DNA from: Streptomyces albofaciens JCM 4342
GTDB taxonomy: Bacteria; Actinomycetota; Actinomycetes; Streptomycetales; Streptomycetaceae
Direction: 5' to 3'
Assembly: GCF_008634025.1 (NCBI RefSeq)
Contig: NZ_PDCM01000001.1
Location: 2,229,501-2,293,500, forward strand
DNA: 64,000 nt
Made by a program: the position numbers and the translations under genes. The notes under the pieces are model-generated. The model saw only the letters and a list, made by a program, of their open reading frames with translations, made no database searches and was not told the DNA's origin. Positions 33,068 to 42,445 of the stretch are shown here, one piece after another (position 1 is the first letter of the stretch; every line of letters starts with the position of its first letter).

Positions 33068-36000
33068 CCGCGCACCCCGCTCCGCAGCACCAGGGGCGGC
33101 GCAGCAGCGCGTTCTCCCGGCTGCTGCGGTACGGCTTCACCGACCCGTCGGCGGCCGGGCGGCTCCTGGAGGCGCCCGAACTGGCCGCCGTACGGGACGA
33201 CTCGGTGCTCCTGGAGGCGCTGGGCGCCACCGCCGACCCGGACCTGGCACTGACCGCGCTGGTGCGGCTGGCCGAGGCGCAGGACGCGGACGAGCGGCAG
33301 ACGCTGCTGTCCACGCTGATCACCGCGAAGCCGCTGCGCGACCGGCTGCTGGGGGTGCTCGGCGCGTCCGAGGCGCTCGGCGACCACCTCGTACGCCATC
33401 CGCGGGACTGGCACTCGCTGGTCACCTACGAGGCGGCCGACCTGCACCCGGCCACGCCCGAGTTCGAGGCGGCGCTCGCCGAGGGCGTCTGGGGCGAGCC
33501 GGGCCGGGAGCGGCCGCGCCCGGACGCGCTGCGCGCCGCGTACCGCCGCTGCCTGCTGGGCATCGCGGCCCGCGACGTGTGCGGCACCACCGATCTGGCC
33601 GAGACCGCCGCCGAACTGGCCGACCTGGCCACCGCGACGGTACGCGCCGCGCTGGAGATCGCCGCCGAGGAGCAGCCCACCGACGCCGCCGCCTGCCGCC
33701 TCGCGGTCATCGCGATGGGCAAGTGCGGCGGGCGGGAGCTGAACTACGTCTCGGACGTGGACGTCATCTTCGTCGCCGAGGCGCGCGACGGCACCGAGGA
33801 GCCCAAGGCCCTCCAGGCCGCGACCCGGCTGGCCGGCCGGATGATGCGGGTGTGCTCGGACGTCACCGCCGAGGGCACGATCTGGCCGGTGGACGCCAAC
33901 CTGCGCCCCGAGGGCCGCAACGGACCGCTCGTGCGCACCCTCAACAGCCACCTCGCCTACTACGAACGCTGGGCCAAGACCTGGGAGTTCCAGGCCCTGC
34001 TGAAGGCCCGCCCGATGGCCGGCGACATGGAGCTGGGCAAGGAGTACGTGGCCGCGGTCACCCCGCTGGTCTGGCAGGTCTCCGAGCGCGAGAACTTCGT
34101 GACCGACGTACGGCAGATGCGCCGCCGCGTGGTGGAGAACATCCCCGCCGCCCAGGTCGACCGCGAACTCAAGCTCGGCCCCGGCGGCCTGCGCGACGTC
34201 GAATTCGCCGTCCAGCTGCTCCAGTTGGTGCACGGCCGCAGCGACGCCACGCTGCACAGCCCGACCACCCTCGACGCCCTCTCGGCGCTGGCCGCCGGCG
34301 GCTATGTGGGCCGCGAGGACGCCAAGGCGCTGGACGCCGCGTACTGCTTCCTGCGCACGCTCGAACACCGCATCCAGCTCCACAAGATGCGCCGCACCCA
34401 CCTGATGCCCGAGGAGGAGCCCGACCTGCGGCGCCTGGCCCGCTCGATGGGCATGCGCACCGAGCCGGTGGAGACGCTGCGCAAGGAGTGGAAGTGGCAC
34501 GCCCGCGAGGTGCGGCGGCTGCACGAGAAGCTGTTCTACCGGCCGCTGCTGGACGCCGTGGCGCACCTGGAGGCGGGCGGCACCCGGCTCTCCGCCAAGG
34601 CCGCCGGCCAGCGCCTCGAAGCGCTCGGCTACGCCGACCCGGTCGCCGCGCTGCGCCACCTCGAAGCGCTGGCCTCCGGCGTCACCCGCAAGGCCGCCAT
34701 CCAGCGCACCCTGCTGCCCGTCCTGCTGGCCTGGTTCGCCGACTCCGCCGACCCGGACGCCGGACTGCTCAACTTCCGCAAGGTCTCCGACGCGCTCGGC
34801 AAGACGCCCTGGTACCTGCGCCTGCTGCGCGACGAGGGCGCCGCGGCCGAGAACCTGGCCCGCGTCCTGTCGGCCGGCCGCCTGGCCCCCGACCTGCTGC
34901 TGCGCGCCCCCGAGGCGGTCGCGCTGCTCGGCGCCAAGGACGGGCTCCGGCCGCGCGGCCGGGCCGCGCTGGAACAGGAGGTGCTGGCCGCGGTCGGCCG
35001 CGCGGAGAACGCCGAGCAGGCCGTCACGGCGGCCCGCGGGGTGCGGCGCCGGGAGCTGTTCCGTACCGCCGCCGCCGACCTGATCGGCGCGTACGGCACC
35101 GACGGCCACCCCGCCGAGCAGGATCGCGGCCACGCCGCCGACGTGGTCGGCGGCGCCGTCTCCGACCTGACCGCCGCCACCATCGCGGGCGCGCTGCGCG
35201 CCGCCGTACGCGACCAGTGGGGCGACACCCTGCCCACCCGCTTCACCGTCATCGGCATGGGCCGCTTCGGCGGCCACGAGCTGGGGTACGGCTCCGACGC
35301 CGACGTGCTGTTCGTGCACGAGCCGCGCGAGGGCGCCGACGAGCAGGAGGCCGCCAAGGCCGCGCACGCCGTCGCCAACGAGATGCGCCGCCTCCTCCAG
35401 CTGCCGTCCTCCGACCCGCCGCTGCCGATCGACGCCGACCTGCGCCCGGAGGGCAAGACCGGGCCGCTGGTGCGCACGCTCTCCTCCTACGCCGCCTACT
35501 ACCGGCGCTGGTCGCTCGTCTGGGAGGCGCAGGCCCTGCTGCGCGCCGAGCCGGTCGCGGGCGACGCCGAGCTGGGGGAGCGGTTCATCGAGCTGGTCGA
35601 CCCGCTGCGCTATCCGGTGGAGGGCCTGGGCGAGGACGCCGTACGCGAGATCCGCCGGCTCAAGGCCCGGATGGAGACCGAACGGCTGCCGCGCGGCGCC
35701 GACCCGACCACCCACACCAAGCTCGGCCGCGGCGGCCTGAGCGACGTGGAGTGGACCGTGCAGCTGCTCCAGATGCAGCACGCCTGGTCGGAGCCGGGCC
35801 TGCGCACGACCCGCACGCGTACGGCGCTGGCCGCGGCCCGCGACGCCGGGCTGCTCGCCACGGAGGACGCGCAGATCCTCGACGAGGCGTGGGTGCTCGC
35901 GTCACGGGTGCGCAACGCGGTGATGCTGGTGCGGGGCCGCCCCGGCGACACGTTCCCGTCGGACGCGCGGGAGCTGGCGGCGGTCGGCCGCTACCTCGGC

Positions 36001-36099
36001 TACGAGGAGGGGCACGTCGGGGAGATGCTGGACGACTACCGGCGCACCACGCGCCGGGCCCGTGCGGTGGTCGAGACGATCTTCTACGGGGCGTCCTGA
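33064..36099 (+). CDS. glnE: Bifunctional glutamine synthetase adenylyltransferase/deadenylylase
   Basis: 1011 residues with two related nucleotidyltransferase halves. The N-terminal half has GKCGGRELNYVSDVDVIF near residue 219 and DANLRPEGRNGPLVRTL (deadenylylation). The C-terminal half has GMGRFGGHELGYGSDADVLF near 731 and DADLRPEGKTGPLVRTL (adenylylation). Each is followed by a helical domain (KLGPGGLRDVEF and KLGRGGLSDVEW). It adds and removes AMP on the housekeeping glutamine synthetase according to nitrogen status. The GTG at 33064 overlaps the glnA2 stop. The adjacent GlnA2 lacks the modifiable Tyr, so the partner is elsewhere in the genome. Confidence 0.94.
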   Translation: MTAHPAPQHQGRRSSAFSRLLRYGFTDPSAAGRLLEAPELAAVRDDSVLLEALGATADPDLALTALVRLAEAQDADERQTLLSTLITAKPLRDRLLGVLGASEALGDHLVRHPRDWHSLVTYEAADLHPATPEFEAALAEGVWGEPGRERPRPDALRAAYRRCLLGIAARDVCGTTDLAETAAELADLATATVRAALEIAAEEQPTDAAACRLAVIAMGKCGGRELNYVSDVDVIFVAEARDGTEEPKALQAATRLAGRMMRVCSDVTAEGTIWPVDANLRPEGRNGPLVRTLNSHLAYYERWAKTWEFQALLKARPMAGDMELGKEYVAAVTPLVWQVSERENFVTDVRQMRRRVVENIPAAQVDRELKLGPGGLRDVEFAVQLLQLVHGRSDATLHSPTTLDALSALAAGGYVGREDAKALDAAYCFLRTLEHRIQLHKMRRTHLMPEEEPDLRRLARSMGMRTEPVETLRKEWKWHAREVRRLHEKLFYRPLLDAVAHLEAGGTRLSAKAAGQRLEALGYADPVAALRHLEALASGVTRKAAIQRTLLPVLLAWFADSADPDAGLLNFRKVSDALGKTPWYLRLLRDEGAAAENLARVLSAGRLAPDLLLRAPEAVALLGAKDGLRPRGRAALEQEVLAAVGRAENAEQAVTAARGVRRRELFRTAAADLIGAYGTDGHPAEQDRGHAADVVGGAVSDLTAATIAGALRAAVRDQWGDTLPTRFTVIGMGRFGGHELGYGSDADVLFVHEPREGADEQEAAKAAHAVANEMRRLLQLPSSDPPLPIDADLRPEGKTGPLVRTLSSYAAYYRRWSLVWEAQALLRAEPVAGDAELGERFIELVDPLRYPVEGLGEDAVREIRRLKARMETERLPRGADPTTHTKLGRGGLSDVEWTVQLLQMQHAWSEPGLRTTRTRTALAAARDAGLLATEDAQILDEAWVLASRVRNAVMLVRGRPGDTFPSDARELAAVGRYLGYEEGHVGEMLDDYRRTTRRARAVVETIFYGAS

Positions 36100-36136
36100 C
36101 GCGGGCGCCGCAGGCGCGGCGGCCGCAGCGGCGGCC

Positions 36137-36973
36137 TCAGACCGCGGCGACCCGGCGCGGCAGCCGGTGCGGCAGCGCCGCGTACCAGGCGAAGGCCAGG
36201 CCGATGCCGAAGGCCAGGCACAGGATGCCGCCCACCGCGTCCAGCCAGAAGTGGTTGGCGGTGGAGACGATCACCACGAGGGTGGTGGCCGGGTAGAGCA
36301 GGCCCAGCACCTTGGCCCACACGGGCCTGGCGATCAGCGCGATCATCACGCCGCACCACAGCGACCAGCCGATGTGCATCGAGGGCATCGCCGCGTACTG
36401 GTTGGACATCGAGGCCAGGTTGCCGGAGGCCATCGAGCCCCAGGTGTGGTGGACGATGACGGTGTCGATGAAGCCGCCGCCGTTCATCAGGCGGGGCGGG
36501 GCCAGCGGGTAGAGGTAGTAGCCGAGCAGGGCCACGCCGGTGGTCGCGAAGAGCGCCAGGCGGGCGGCGGCGTACCGGCCGGGGTGCCAGCGGTAGAGCC
36601 AGACCAGCACGCCGATGGTCAGTATGAAGTGCAGCGTGGCGTAGTAGTAGTTCATCGACACGATGAGCCAGGTCACCGAGTCGACGGCGTGGTTGATGGT
36701 CTTCTCGACCGCGATGCCGAGGGTGTGCTCGGCCCGCCAGATCCAGTCCGCGTTCTTCAGCGCCTGGGCCTTCTGCTCGGGCACGGCGTTGCGGATCATG
36801 GAGTAGACCCAGTAGCTGACCGCGATCAGCAGGATCTCGAACCAGAGCCGCGGGGTACGGGGGGAGCGCAGACGGGCCAGCCGGCCACCGGAGGACACGC
36901 TCGGCGCGGTGTCCTCGGCGGGCGGCGGTACGGCCGTACGGCCGTCAAGAGTCTTCACATGCGCTTCACCCAT
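36137..36973 (-). CDS. PAP2-superfamily membrane phosphatase
   Basis: 278 residues with six spans. The PAP2 (inositol-phosphorylceramide-synthase-like) motifs are AMPSMHIGWS, with the catalytic His, and STANHFWLDAVGG, with the nucleophilic His and its Asp. LGYYLYPLAPPRL matches the first part of this subfamily's signature. It probably hydrolyses or transfers a lipid phosphate on the outer membrane face. The ATG at 36973 is followed by a 40-residue Pro/Ser-rich tail before the first span. It is convergent with glnE and has no other neighbour on its strand close by. Confidence 0.87.
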   Translation of the reverse strand: MGEAHVKTLDGRTAVPPPAEDTAPSVSSGGRLARLRSPRTPRLWFEILLIAVSYWVYSMIRNAVPEQKAQALKNADWIWRAEHTLGIAVEKTINHAVDSVTWLIVSMNYYYATLHFILTIGVLVWLYRWHPGRYAAARLALFATTGVALLGYYLYPLAPPRLMNGGGFIDTVIVHHTWGSMASGNLASMSNQYAAMPSMHIGWSLWCGVMIALIARPVWAKVLGLLYPATTLVVIVSTANHFWLDAVGGILCLAFGIGLAFAWYAALPHRLPRRVAAV

Positions 36974-37068
36974 AGGCAGACAGTCTGCCAGAAAGGGGTC
37001 CGCGGCCGATCACCCTCCGGTCGGGTCCCGGAAGGCCCCGCGTAGCACTTCAGGGGGAGGGGGAACCC

Positions 37069-38139
37069 TTACGCTCGGCTTCCATCCGTATCAGAGGAGA
37101 CGGCCGGACCGGGAATCCGGGCGGCCCTCGGAACGGAAGCGGTGGAACCGCGCACCACCAGCTCCGGGTGGAAGACGAACTCGCTGTGCGGCGCCGGGGT
37201 GCCGCCGACCTCCTCCAGCAGCGCGCGCACGGCCGCCTGGCCCATCGCGGTGACCGGCTGCCGGATCGTGGTCAGCGGCGGGTCCGTGAAGGCGATCAGG
37301 GGGGAGTCGTCGTAGCCGACGACGGAGACGTCCCGGGGCACGTCCAGGCCCTGCTGCCGGGCGGCCCGGATCGCGCCCAGCGCCATCATGTCGCTGGCGC
37401 ACACCACGGCCGTGCAGCCGCGGGCGAGCAGCGCGGCGGCCGCGGCCTGCCCGCCCTCCAGGGTGTACAGGGAGTGCTGGACCAGCTCCTGGGCGGCGGC
37501 CCGGTCCAGGCCCAGCTGCTCGCCCATGCTGTGCAGGAAGCCTTCGATCTTGCGCTGCACGGGCACGAAGCGCTTCGGGCCGAGCGCCAGCCCGATCCGC
37601 TCGTGGCCCAGTGCGGCCAGATGGGTGACGGCGAGGCGGATCGCGGCCCGGTCGTCGGGCGAGATGAACGGCGCCTGCACCTTGTCGGAGAAGCCGTTGA
37701 TCAGGACGAAGGGCACGCCCTGGCCGCGCAGCTGCTCGTAGCGCTGCATGTCGGCGGAGGTGTCGGCGTGCAGCCCGGAGACGAAGATGATCCCGGCGAC
37801 GCCGCGGTCCACCAGCATCTCGGTCAGCTCGTCCTCGGTGGAGCCGCCCGGCGTCTGGGTGGCCAGCACCGGGGTGTAGCCCTGGCGGGTCAGCGCCTGG
37901 CCGATGACCTGCGCGAAGGCCGGGAAGATCGGATTGTCCAGCTCCGGCGTTATCAGGCCGACCAGCCCGGCGCTGCGCTGCCGCAGCCGTACCGGGCGCT
38001 CGTACCCGAGCACGTCGAGCGCGGCCAGCACGGACTGGCGGGTGGTCGCGGAGACGCCGGGCTTTCCGTTGAGCACCCGGCTGACGGTGGCCTCGCTGAC
38101 ACCCGCCTGCGCTGCGATGTCGGCCAGCCGGGCGGTCAT
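37069..38139 (-). CDS. malR: LacI-family repressor, MalR-like (copy 1)
   Basis: 356 residues. The LacI helix-turn-helix MTARLADIAAQAGVSEATVSRVLNGKPGV occupies residues 1-27, with the hinge helix near 48-58. The periplasmic-binding-like sensor domain follows (LVGLITPELDNPIFPAFAQ, GLHADTSAD, SVVGYDDSPLIAFTDPPLTTIRQP). It resembles S. coelicolor MalR, which represses malEFG in the absence of maltose. It lies downstream of an alpha-glucosidase gene on the same strand. A second LacI gene of the same design lies at the other end of the locus (44905-46041). Confidence 0.9.
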   Translation of the reverse strand: MTARLADIAAQAGVSEATVSRVLNGKPGVSATTRQSVLAALDVLGYERPVRLRQRSAGLVGLITPELDNPIFPAFAQVIGQALTRQGYTPVLATQTPGGSTEDELTEMLVDRGVAGIIFVSGLHADTSADMQRYEQLRGQGVPFVLINGFSDKVQAPFISPDDRAAIRLAVTHLAALGHERIGLALGPKRFVPVQRKIEGFLHSMGEQLGLDRAAAQELVQHSLYTLEGGQAAAAALLARGCTAVVCASDMMALGAIRAARQQGLDVPRDVSVVGYDDSPLIAFTDPPLTTIRQPVTAMGQAAVRALLEEVGGTPAPHSEFVFHPELVVRGSTASVPRAARIPGPAVSSDTDGSRA

Positions 38140-38234
38140 GGATGGGACTGTACCGGTCGCCTCCCGGATTGCCCACGTCGCCCACGCTTCCGGCGGGCGG
38201 GCGGCGCCGCGGGCCCGCCCGCCGAGGCCGTCCC

Positions 38235-39842
38235 TCAGAGGCCCCACCAGGTGCAGGAGTCACCCGGCAGCAGGGCGGTGTCCCCCTCGGCCGCGAGTGT
38301 CGTGGAGGAGAGCAACAGCCGCCCGGGGCGGGGGAGTTCGACGGCGCGGTCCAGGGTGTTGAGGGTGCACAGCAGGTCGGTGTGGCCCGAGCGGCCGGTA
38401 CGGGTGAAGGCCAGCACCCCCTCGGGCGCGTCCGCCCAGGCCAGGCTCCCGTCGCCGAGGCTGGTGTGGGCGCGGCGCAGGGCGAGCGCCGCGCGGTACA
38501 GCTCCAGGGTGGAGGCCGGGTCGCCGGTCTGGGCCCGTACGGACAGGTCCTTCCAGGCGCGCGGCTGGGGCAGCCAGCTGCCGCCCGGCCCGAAGCCGTA
38601 CGCGGCCGTCTCGCCGCACCACGGCAGCGGCACCCGGCAGCCGTCGCGGTGCCCGTCCTGCCCGTCGCCGCGGAAGAACGCGGGGTCCTGGCGCACCTCG
38701 TCGGGCAGGTCCGTGACCTCGGGCAGCCCCAGCTCCTCGCCCTGGTAGAGGTAGGCCGAGCCGGGCAGCGCGAGCATCATGAGCGTGGCGGCGCGGGCCC
38801 GCCGCAGGCCGCCGAGCCGGGTGGTGTGCCGCACCACGTCGTGGTTGGACAGCACCCAGGAGGTGGTGGCGCCGACCGAGGTGGTCGCCGCGAGCGAGGC
38901 GTCGATGACCGCGCGGAGCGAGGCGGCGGACCAGTCGGCGGTCAGGAACTGGAAGTTGAACGCCTGGTGCAGCTCGTCGGGGCGCACGTACAGGGCCAGC
39001 CGCTCGGGGGACGGCGCCCAGGCCTCGGCGACGCCGATGCGCTCGCCGGGGTAGGAGTCCAGCAGCCGGCGCCAGGCGCGGTGGATCTCGTGGACGCCGT
39101 CCTGGTCGAAGAAGGGCAGCACCTGGCTGCCGATGAGCTTGGCCTGCTCCTTGTGGCCGATGTCCGGCAGCCCCGGCGCCTTGATCATGCCGTGCGCCAC
39201 GTCGATGCGGAAGCCGTCCACCCCGAGGTCGAGCCAGAAGCGCAGGATGGCCTCGAACTCGGCGTGCACGTCCGGGTTCTCCCAGTTCAGGTCGGGTTGT
39301 TCCGGGGCGAACAGGTGCAGGTACCAGTCGCCGCGTTCGGTGCGGGTCCAGGCGGGCCCGCCGAAGACCGACTCCCAGTCGTTGGGCGGCAGCTCGCCGT
39401 CCGCGCCCTTGCCGGGCCGGAAGATGTAGCGCTGCCGGGCCAGTTCCGGGTCCTGGAACCAGGGGTGCTGGTCGGAGGTGTGGTTGGGCACGATGTCGAC
39501 GATCACCCGCAGGCCCAGCGTGTGCGCGGCCCGTACGAGGTCGTCGGCGTCCTGGAGGCTGCCGAACAGCGGGTCGACGGAGCGGTGGTCGGCGACGTCG
39601 TACCCGCCGTCGGCCTGCGGCGAGGCGTAGAACGGGGTGAGCCAGACGGCGTCCACGCCCAGGTCCCGCAGGTACGGCAGGCGCTGCCGGGCGCCGCGCA
39701 GGTCGCCGATCCCGTCGCCGTCGCAGTCCGCGAAGGACCGTACGTACACCTGGTAGATGACGGCGTCGCGCCACCAGCCCGTTCGGCCGCCGGGCGGGTG
39801 GCCCGCGTGGGCGCGGCCGGGCGAGGTCAGCTCCTGGGTCAT
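38235..39842 (-). CDS. aglA: Cytoplasmic GH13 alpha-glucosidase (copy 1)
   Basis: 535 residues, no signal peptide. The GH13 barrel begins WWRDAVIYQVYVRSF, and QVYVRSF is typical of oligo-1,6/alpha-glucosidases. Region I is DIVPNHTSDQH. The catalytic nucleophile Asp is in GFRIDVAHG near residue 210, the acid/base Glu in GVAEAW near 268, and the stabilising Asp in SNHDVV near 332. It hydrolyses imported maltose or maltodextrins to glucose. It is divergent from malE and shares a 354-base control region with it. A close paralogue lies in the malEFG operon (43286-44908). Confidence 0.92.
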   Translation of the reverse strand: MTQELTSPGRAHAGHPPGGRTGWWRDAVIYQVYVRSFADCDGDGIGDLRGARQRLPYLRDLGVDAVWLTPFYASPQADGGYDVADHRSVDPLFGSLQDADDLVRAAHTLGLRVIVDIVPNHTSDQHPWFQDPELARQRYIFRPGKGADGELPPNDWESVFGGPAWTRTERGDWYLHLFAPEQPDLNWENPDVHAEFEAILRFWLDLGVDGFRIDVAHGMIKAPGLPDIGHKEQAKLIGSQVLPFFDQDGVHEIHRAWRRLLDSYPGERIGVAEAWAPSPERLALYVRPDELHQAFNFQFLTADWSAASLRAVIDASLAATTSVGATTSWVLSNHDVVRHTTRLGGLRRARAATLMMLALPGSAYLYQGEELGLPEVTDLPDEVRQDPAFFRGDGQDGHRDGCRVPLPWCGETAAYGFGPGGSWLPQPRAWKDLSVRAQTGDPASTLELYRAALALRRAHTSLGDGSLAWADAPEGVLAFTRTGRSGHTDLLCTLNTLDRAVELPRPGRLLLSSTTLAAEGDTALLPGDSCTWWGL

Positions 39843-40196
39843 CTGGCATCCCTGTCGAGAGTGGGGCGTTTCGGGGCAGAGCGTCCATGCATCGTCTTGC
39901 AGGATCCAGGCATCGATCGACGGACGGTCGTTTACGGGATCAACGCGCGGGGCACGGCGGGGTGACGGGCGGTGAGCAGCACAAGGCCCAGGTGGGCGGC
40001 TTGCCGGGGGGCGCCGGGCGCGGTGCGCGCGGGCGCCGCTTCAGGCAAACCGTTCCAGCGACTTTGCAGAAAGTTGCCGCAAGGTCTTTCGAATTCATTT
40101 CCGCGCTGTTACGTTCCTGTCCGCCATCACAGGCGTTCCGAACGGCCGAGCGAGGCGTTCCGGCGCCATCTCGGGCGTTCCCTTTAAGGAGTTCAC
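39843..40196. promoter_or_regulatory. Divergent control region of aglA and malEFG
   Basis: The 354 bases between divergent starts contain no gene. Besides the 19-bp palindrome at 40064-40082 there is a TTGCAG half-site near 39897, which could serve the aglA side. The malE ribosome-binding site AAGGAG is at 40186-40191. I could not place -10/-35 boxes with confidence. Confidence 0.6.
40064..40082 (+). promoter_or_regulatory. MalR-type operator upstream of malE
   Basis: TTGCAGAAAGTTGCCGCAA is a 19-bp near-palindrome with outer TTGC/GCAA arms and an inner GxAA/TTxC core. It resembles the operator described for MalR in Streptomyces. It lies 115 bases before the malE start. Confidence 0.65.
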
Positions 40197-41462
40197 ATGC
40201 GGCGTGGCATGGTGACCACCGCGTTGGTCGCGGGGCTGGCAATGGCGGCGACGGCGTGCGGAGGCGGCGGCGGAGGCGACCAGCAGAGCGGGGGTGAGCT
40301 GTCGGGCACCGTGACCTTCTGGGACACCTCCAACGACGCCGAGAAGGCGACGTACAGGAAGCTGGCCGAGGCCTTCGAGAAGGAGCACCCCAAGGTCGAC
40401 GTCAAGTACGTCAGCGTCCCGTTCGGCGACGCCAACGCCAAGTTCAAGAACGCCGCGGGCGGTGGGGCCGGCGCCCCCGACGTGATGCGCACCGAGGTCG
40501 CCTGGGTCGCCGACTTCGCCAACCTCGGCTACCTCGCGCCGCTGGACGACACCCCGGCCCTGGACAACCCGGACGACTACCTCCCGCAGGCGTTCGGCAG
40601 CACGAAGTTCAAGGACAAGACCTACGCGGTCCCGCAGGTCATCGACACCCTCGGCCTCTTCTACAACAAGCGGCTGCTCAAGGAGGCCGGCGTCGAGGTC
40701 CCCAAGACCTTCGCCGAACTGACGGCCGCCGCCAAGCAGATCAAGGACAAGACCGGCGCCACCGCGCTCTACCTGCGCGGCGACGACCCGTACTGGTTCA
40801 TGCCGTACCTGTACGGCGAGGGCGGCGACATGGTCGACGCCCGCGACAAGGTCGTCACGATCGACGATGACGCCGGGGTGAAGGCCTTCAGGACCATCAA
40901 GGACCTGGTCGACTCCAAGGCCGCCGTCACCGACGCCACCGACGGCCAGGAGAACCAGCTCAAGGCCCTCAAGGACGGCAACGTCGCGATGGCGATCAGC
41001 GGCCCGTGGGACATCGAGGGCGTCCGGGCGGGCAAGGAGTTCAAGGACAGGAAGAACCTCGGCGTCGCGCCCGTGCCCGGCGGCAGCGCCTCCCAGGGTT
41101 CCCCGCAGGGCGGCTGGAACCTCTCCGTCTACGCCGGCTCGAAGAACCTCCAGGCCTCCTACGCCTTCGTGAAGTACATGAGCTCGGCGAAGGTGCAGCA
41201 GCAGACCACCGAGAAGCTGAGCCTGCTGCCCACCCGCAAGTCGGTGTACGAGATCCCGTCCGTCAAGGGCAACGAGATGGTCGGCTTCTTCAAGCCCGCC
41301 GTCGACAAGGCCGTCCAGCGCCCGTGGATCGCCCAGGGCAACTCCCTCTTCGAGCCGATCAAGGTCCAGATGAACAAGGTCCTCACCGGCGCCGCCACCC
41401 CCGAGCAGGCCGCCAAGGCCGTCGGTGACAGCTACCGCAAGCTCCTCAAGGACTACAAGTGA
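40197..41462 (+). CDS. malE: Maltose/maltodextrin-binding lipoprotein MalE
   Basis: 421 residues. A short signal ends in the lipobox TACG (MAATACGGG), so the mature protein is a lipid-anchored solute-binding protein. The body has the MalE-type pattern: VTFWDTSND, APDVMRTEVAWVADF, VPQVIDTLGLFYNK, MAISGPWDI and PQGGWNLSVYA, with aromatic sugar-stacking residues. A strong AAGGAG ribosome-binding site precedes the ATG. It is the first gene of malEFG-aglA-malR. The ATPase is probably the shared MsiK, as none is encoded here. Confidence 0.93.
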   Translation: MRRGMVTTALVAGLAMAATACGGGGGGDQQSGGELSGTVTFWDTSNDAEKATYRKLAEAFEKEHPKVDVKYVSVPFGDANAKFKNAAGGGAGAPDVMRTEVAWVADFANLGYLAPLDDTPALDNPDDYLPQAFGSTKFKDKTYAVPQVIDTLGLFYNKRLLKEAGVEVPKTFAELTAAAKQIKDKTGATALYLRGDDPYWFMPYLYGEGGDMVDARDKVVTIDDDAGVKAFRTIKDLVDSKAAVTDATDGQENQLKALKDGNVAMAISGPWDIEGVRAGKEFKDRKNLGVAPVPGGSASQGSPQGGWNLSVYAGSKNLQASYAFVKYMSSAKVQQQTTEKLSLLPTRKSVYEIPSVKGNEMVGFFKPAVDKAVQRPWIAQGNSLFEPIKVQMNKVLTGAATPEQAAKAVGDSYRKLLKDYK

Positions 41463-42445
41463 CGGAAGCGGTACGGATGTCCCGCGCCCGGCGCAAGCAA
41501 GCCGCCTCCGCCGGTGCGCCGGGCCGGGTGCGCAAAGCCCTGGCCACCCACTGGTACGCCTGGACCATGGTCGCCCCGGTGGTGCTCGTCATCGGCGTCA
41601 TCATCGGCTACCCGCTGGTCCGCGGCCTGTACCTGTCGCTGACCGACGCCAACGAGGCCAATGTCGAGCGCAACATCGGCATGAACCACATCCCGGCCAC
41701 CTACAAGTTCACCGGCCTGGACAACTACACCGCGATCCTCGGCGACGGCGTCTTCTGGGGCCGGCTCGGCTGGACCGTGGTGTGGACGGTGGCCTGCGTC
41801 GGCCTCACCTTCGCCATCGGCCTGACCCTGGCCAACCTGCTCAACCGCAAGCTGCGCGGCCGCACCTTCTACCGGCTGGCGCTGATCCTGCCCTGGGCCA
41901 TCCCGGCCTTCGTCTCCGTCTTCACCTGGCGGCTGCTCTACAACGAGAAGAACGGCCTGCTGAACAAGCTGCTGGCGGGCGGCGGCATCGACGCGGTGCC
42001 GTGGCTGAACGACCCGACCTGGGCCAAGCTGTCGGTCATCACCGTCAACGTCTGGCTGGGCGTGCCGTTCATGCTCGTCGCGCTGCTCGGCGGTCTCCAG
42101 TCGATCCCGGGCGAGCTGTACGAGGCCGCGGAGATGGACGGCGCCAACGCCTGGCAGCGGTTCCGCAACATCACGCTGCCCGGCCTGCGCGGGGTGAGCA
42201 GCACGGTGATCCTGCTCTCCACCATCTGGACGTTCAACATGTTCCCGGTGATCTACCTGCTCACCCGGGGCGGGCCCGGCGACGCCACGGAGATCCTGGT
42301 GACGTACGCCTACCGGCTCTCCTTCGTCGACAGTCCGCGCGACTTCGCCGGCTCGGCGGCCTGGGGCGTGCTGATCCTGCTCCTGCTGTCCATGATCGCG
42401 GTGGTCTACCGCCGTTCGCTCCGCAAGCAGGGAGAGGTGTGGTGA
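41459..42445 (+). CDS. malF: Maltose ABC transporter permease MalF
   Basis: 328 residues with about six spans, the first MVAPVVLVIGVIIGYPLV. The EAA loop is EAAEMDGANAWQRF, which contacts the ATPase. IGMNHIPATYKFTGLDNY lies in the external loop. It lacks the large periplasmic P2 domain of E. coli MalF, as usual in Gram-positives. The GTG at 41459 overlaps the malE stop. Confidence 0.92.
   Translation: MTEAVRMSRARRKQAASAGAPGRVRKALATHWYAWTMVAPVVLVIGVIIGYPLVRGLYLSLTDANEANVERNIGMNHIPATYKFTGLDNYTAILGDGVFWGRLGWTVVWTVACVGLTFAIGLTLANLLNRKLRGRTFYRLALILPWAIPAFVSVFTWRLLYNEKNGLLNKLLAGGGIDAVPWLNDPTWAKLSVITVNVWLGVPFMLVALLGGLQSIPGELYEAAEMDGANAWQRFRNITLPGLRGVSSTVILLSTIWTFNMFPVIYLLTRGGPGDATEILVTYAYRLSFVDSPRDFAGSAAWGVLILLLLSMIAVVYRRSLRKQGEVW

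Noticed and set aside
32815..35781. A 988-codon antisense frame over glnE.
   Set aside because: It mirrors the glnE coding bias; the translated sequence is low-complexity without motifs.
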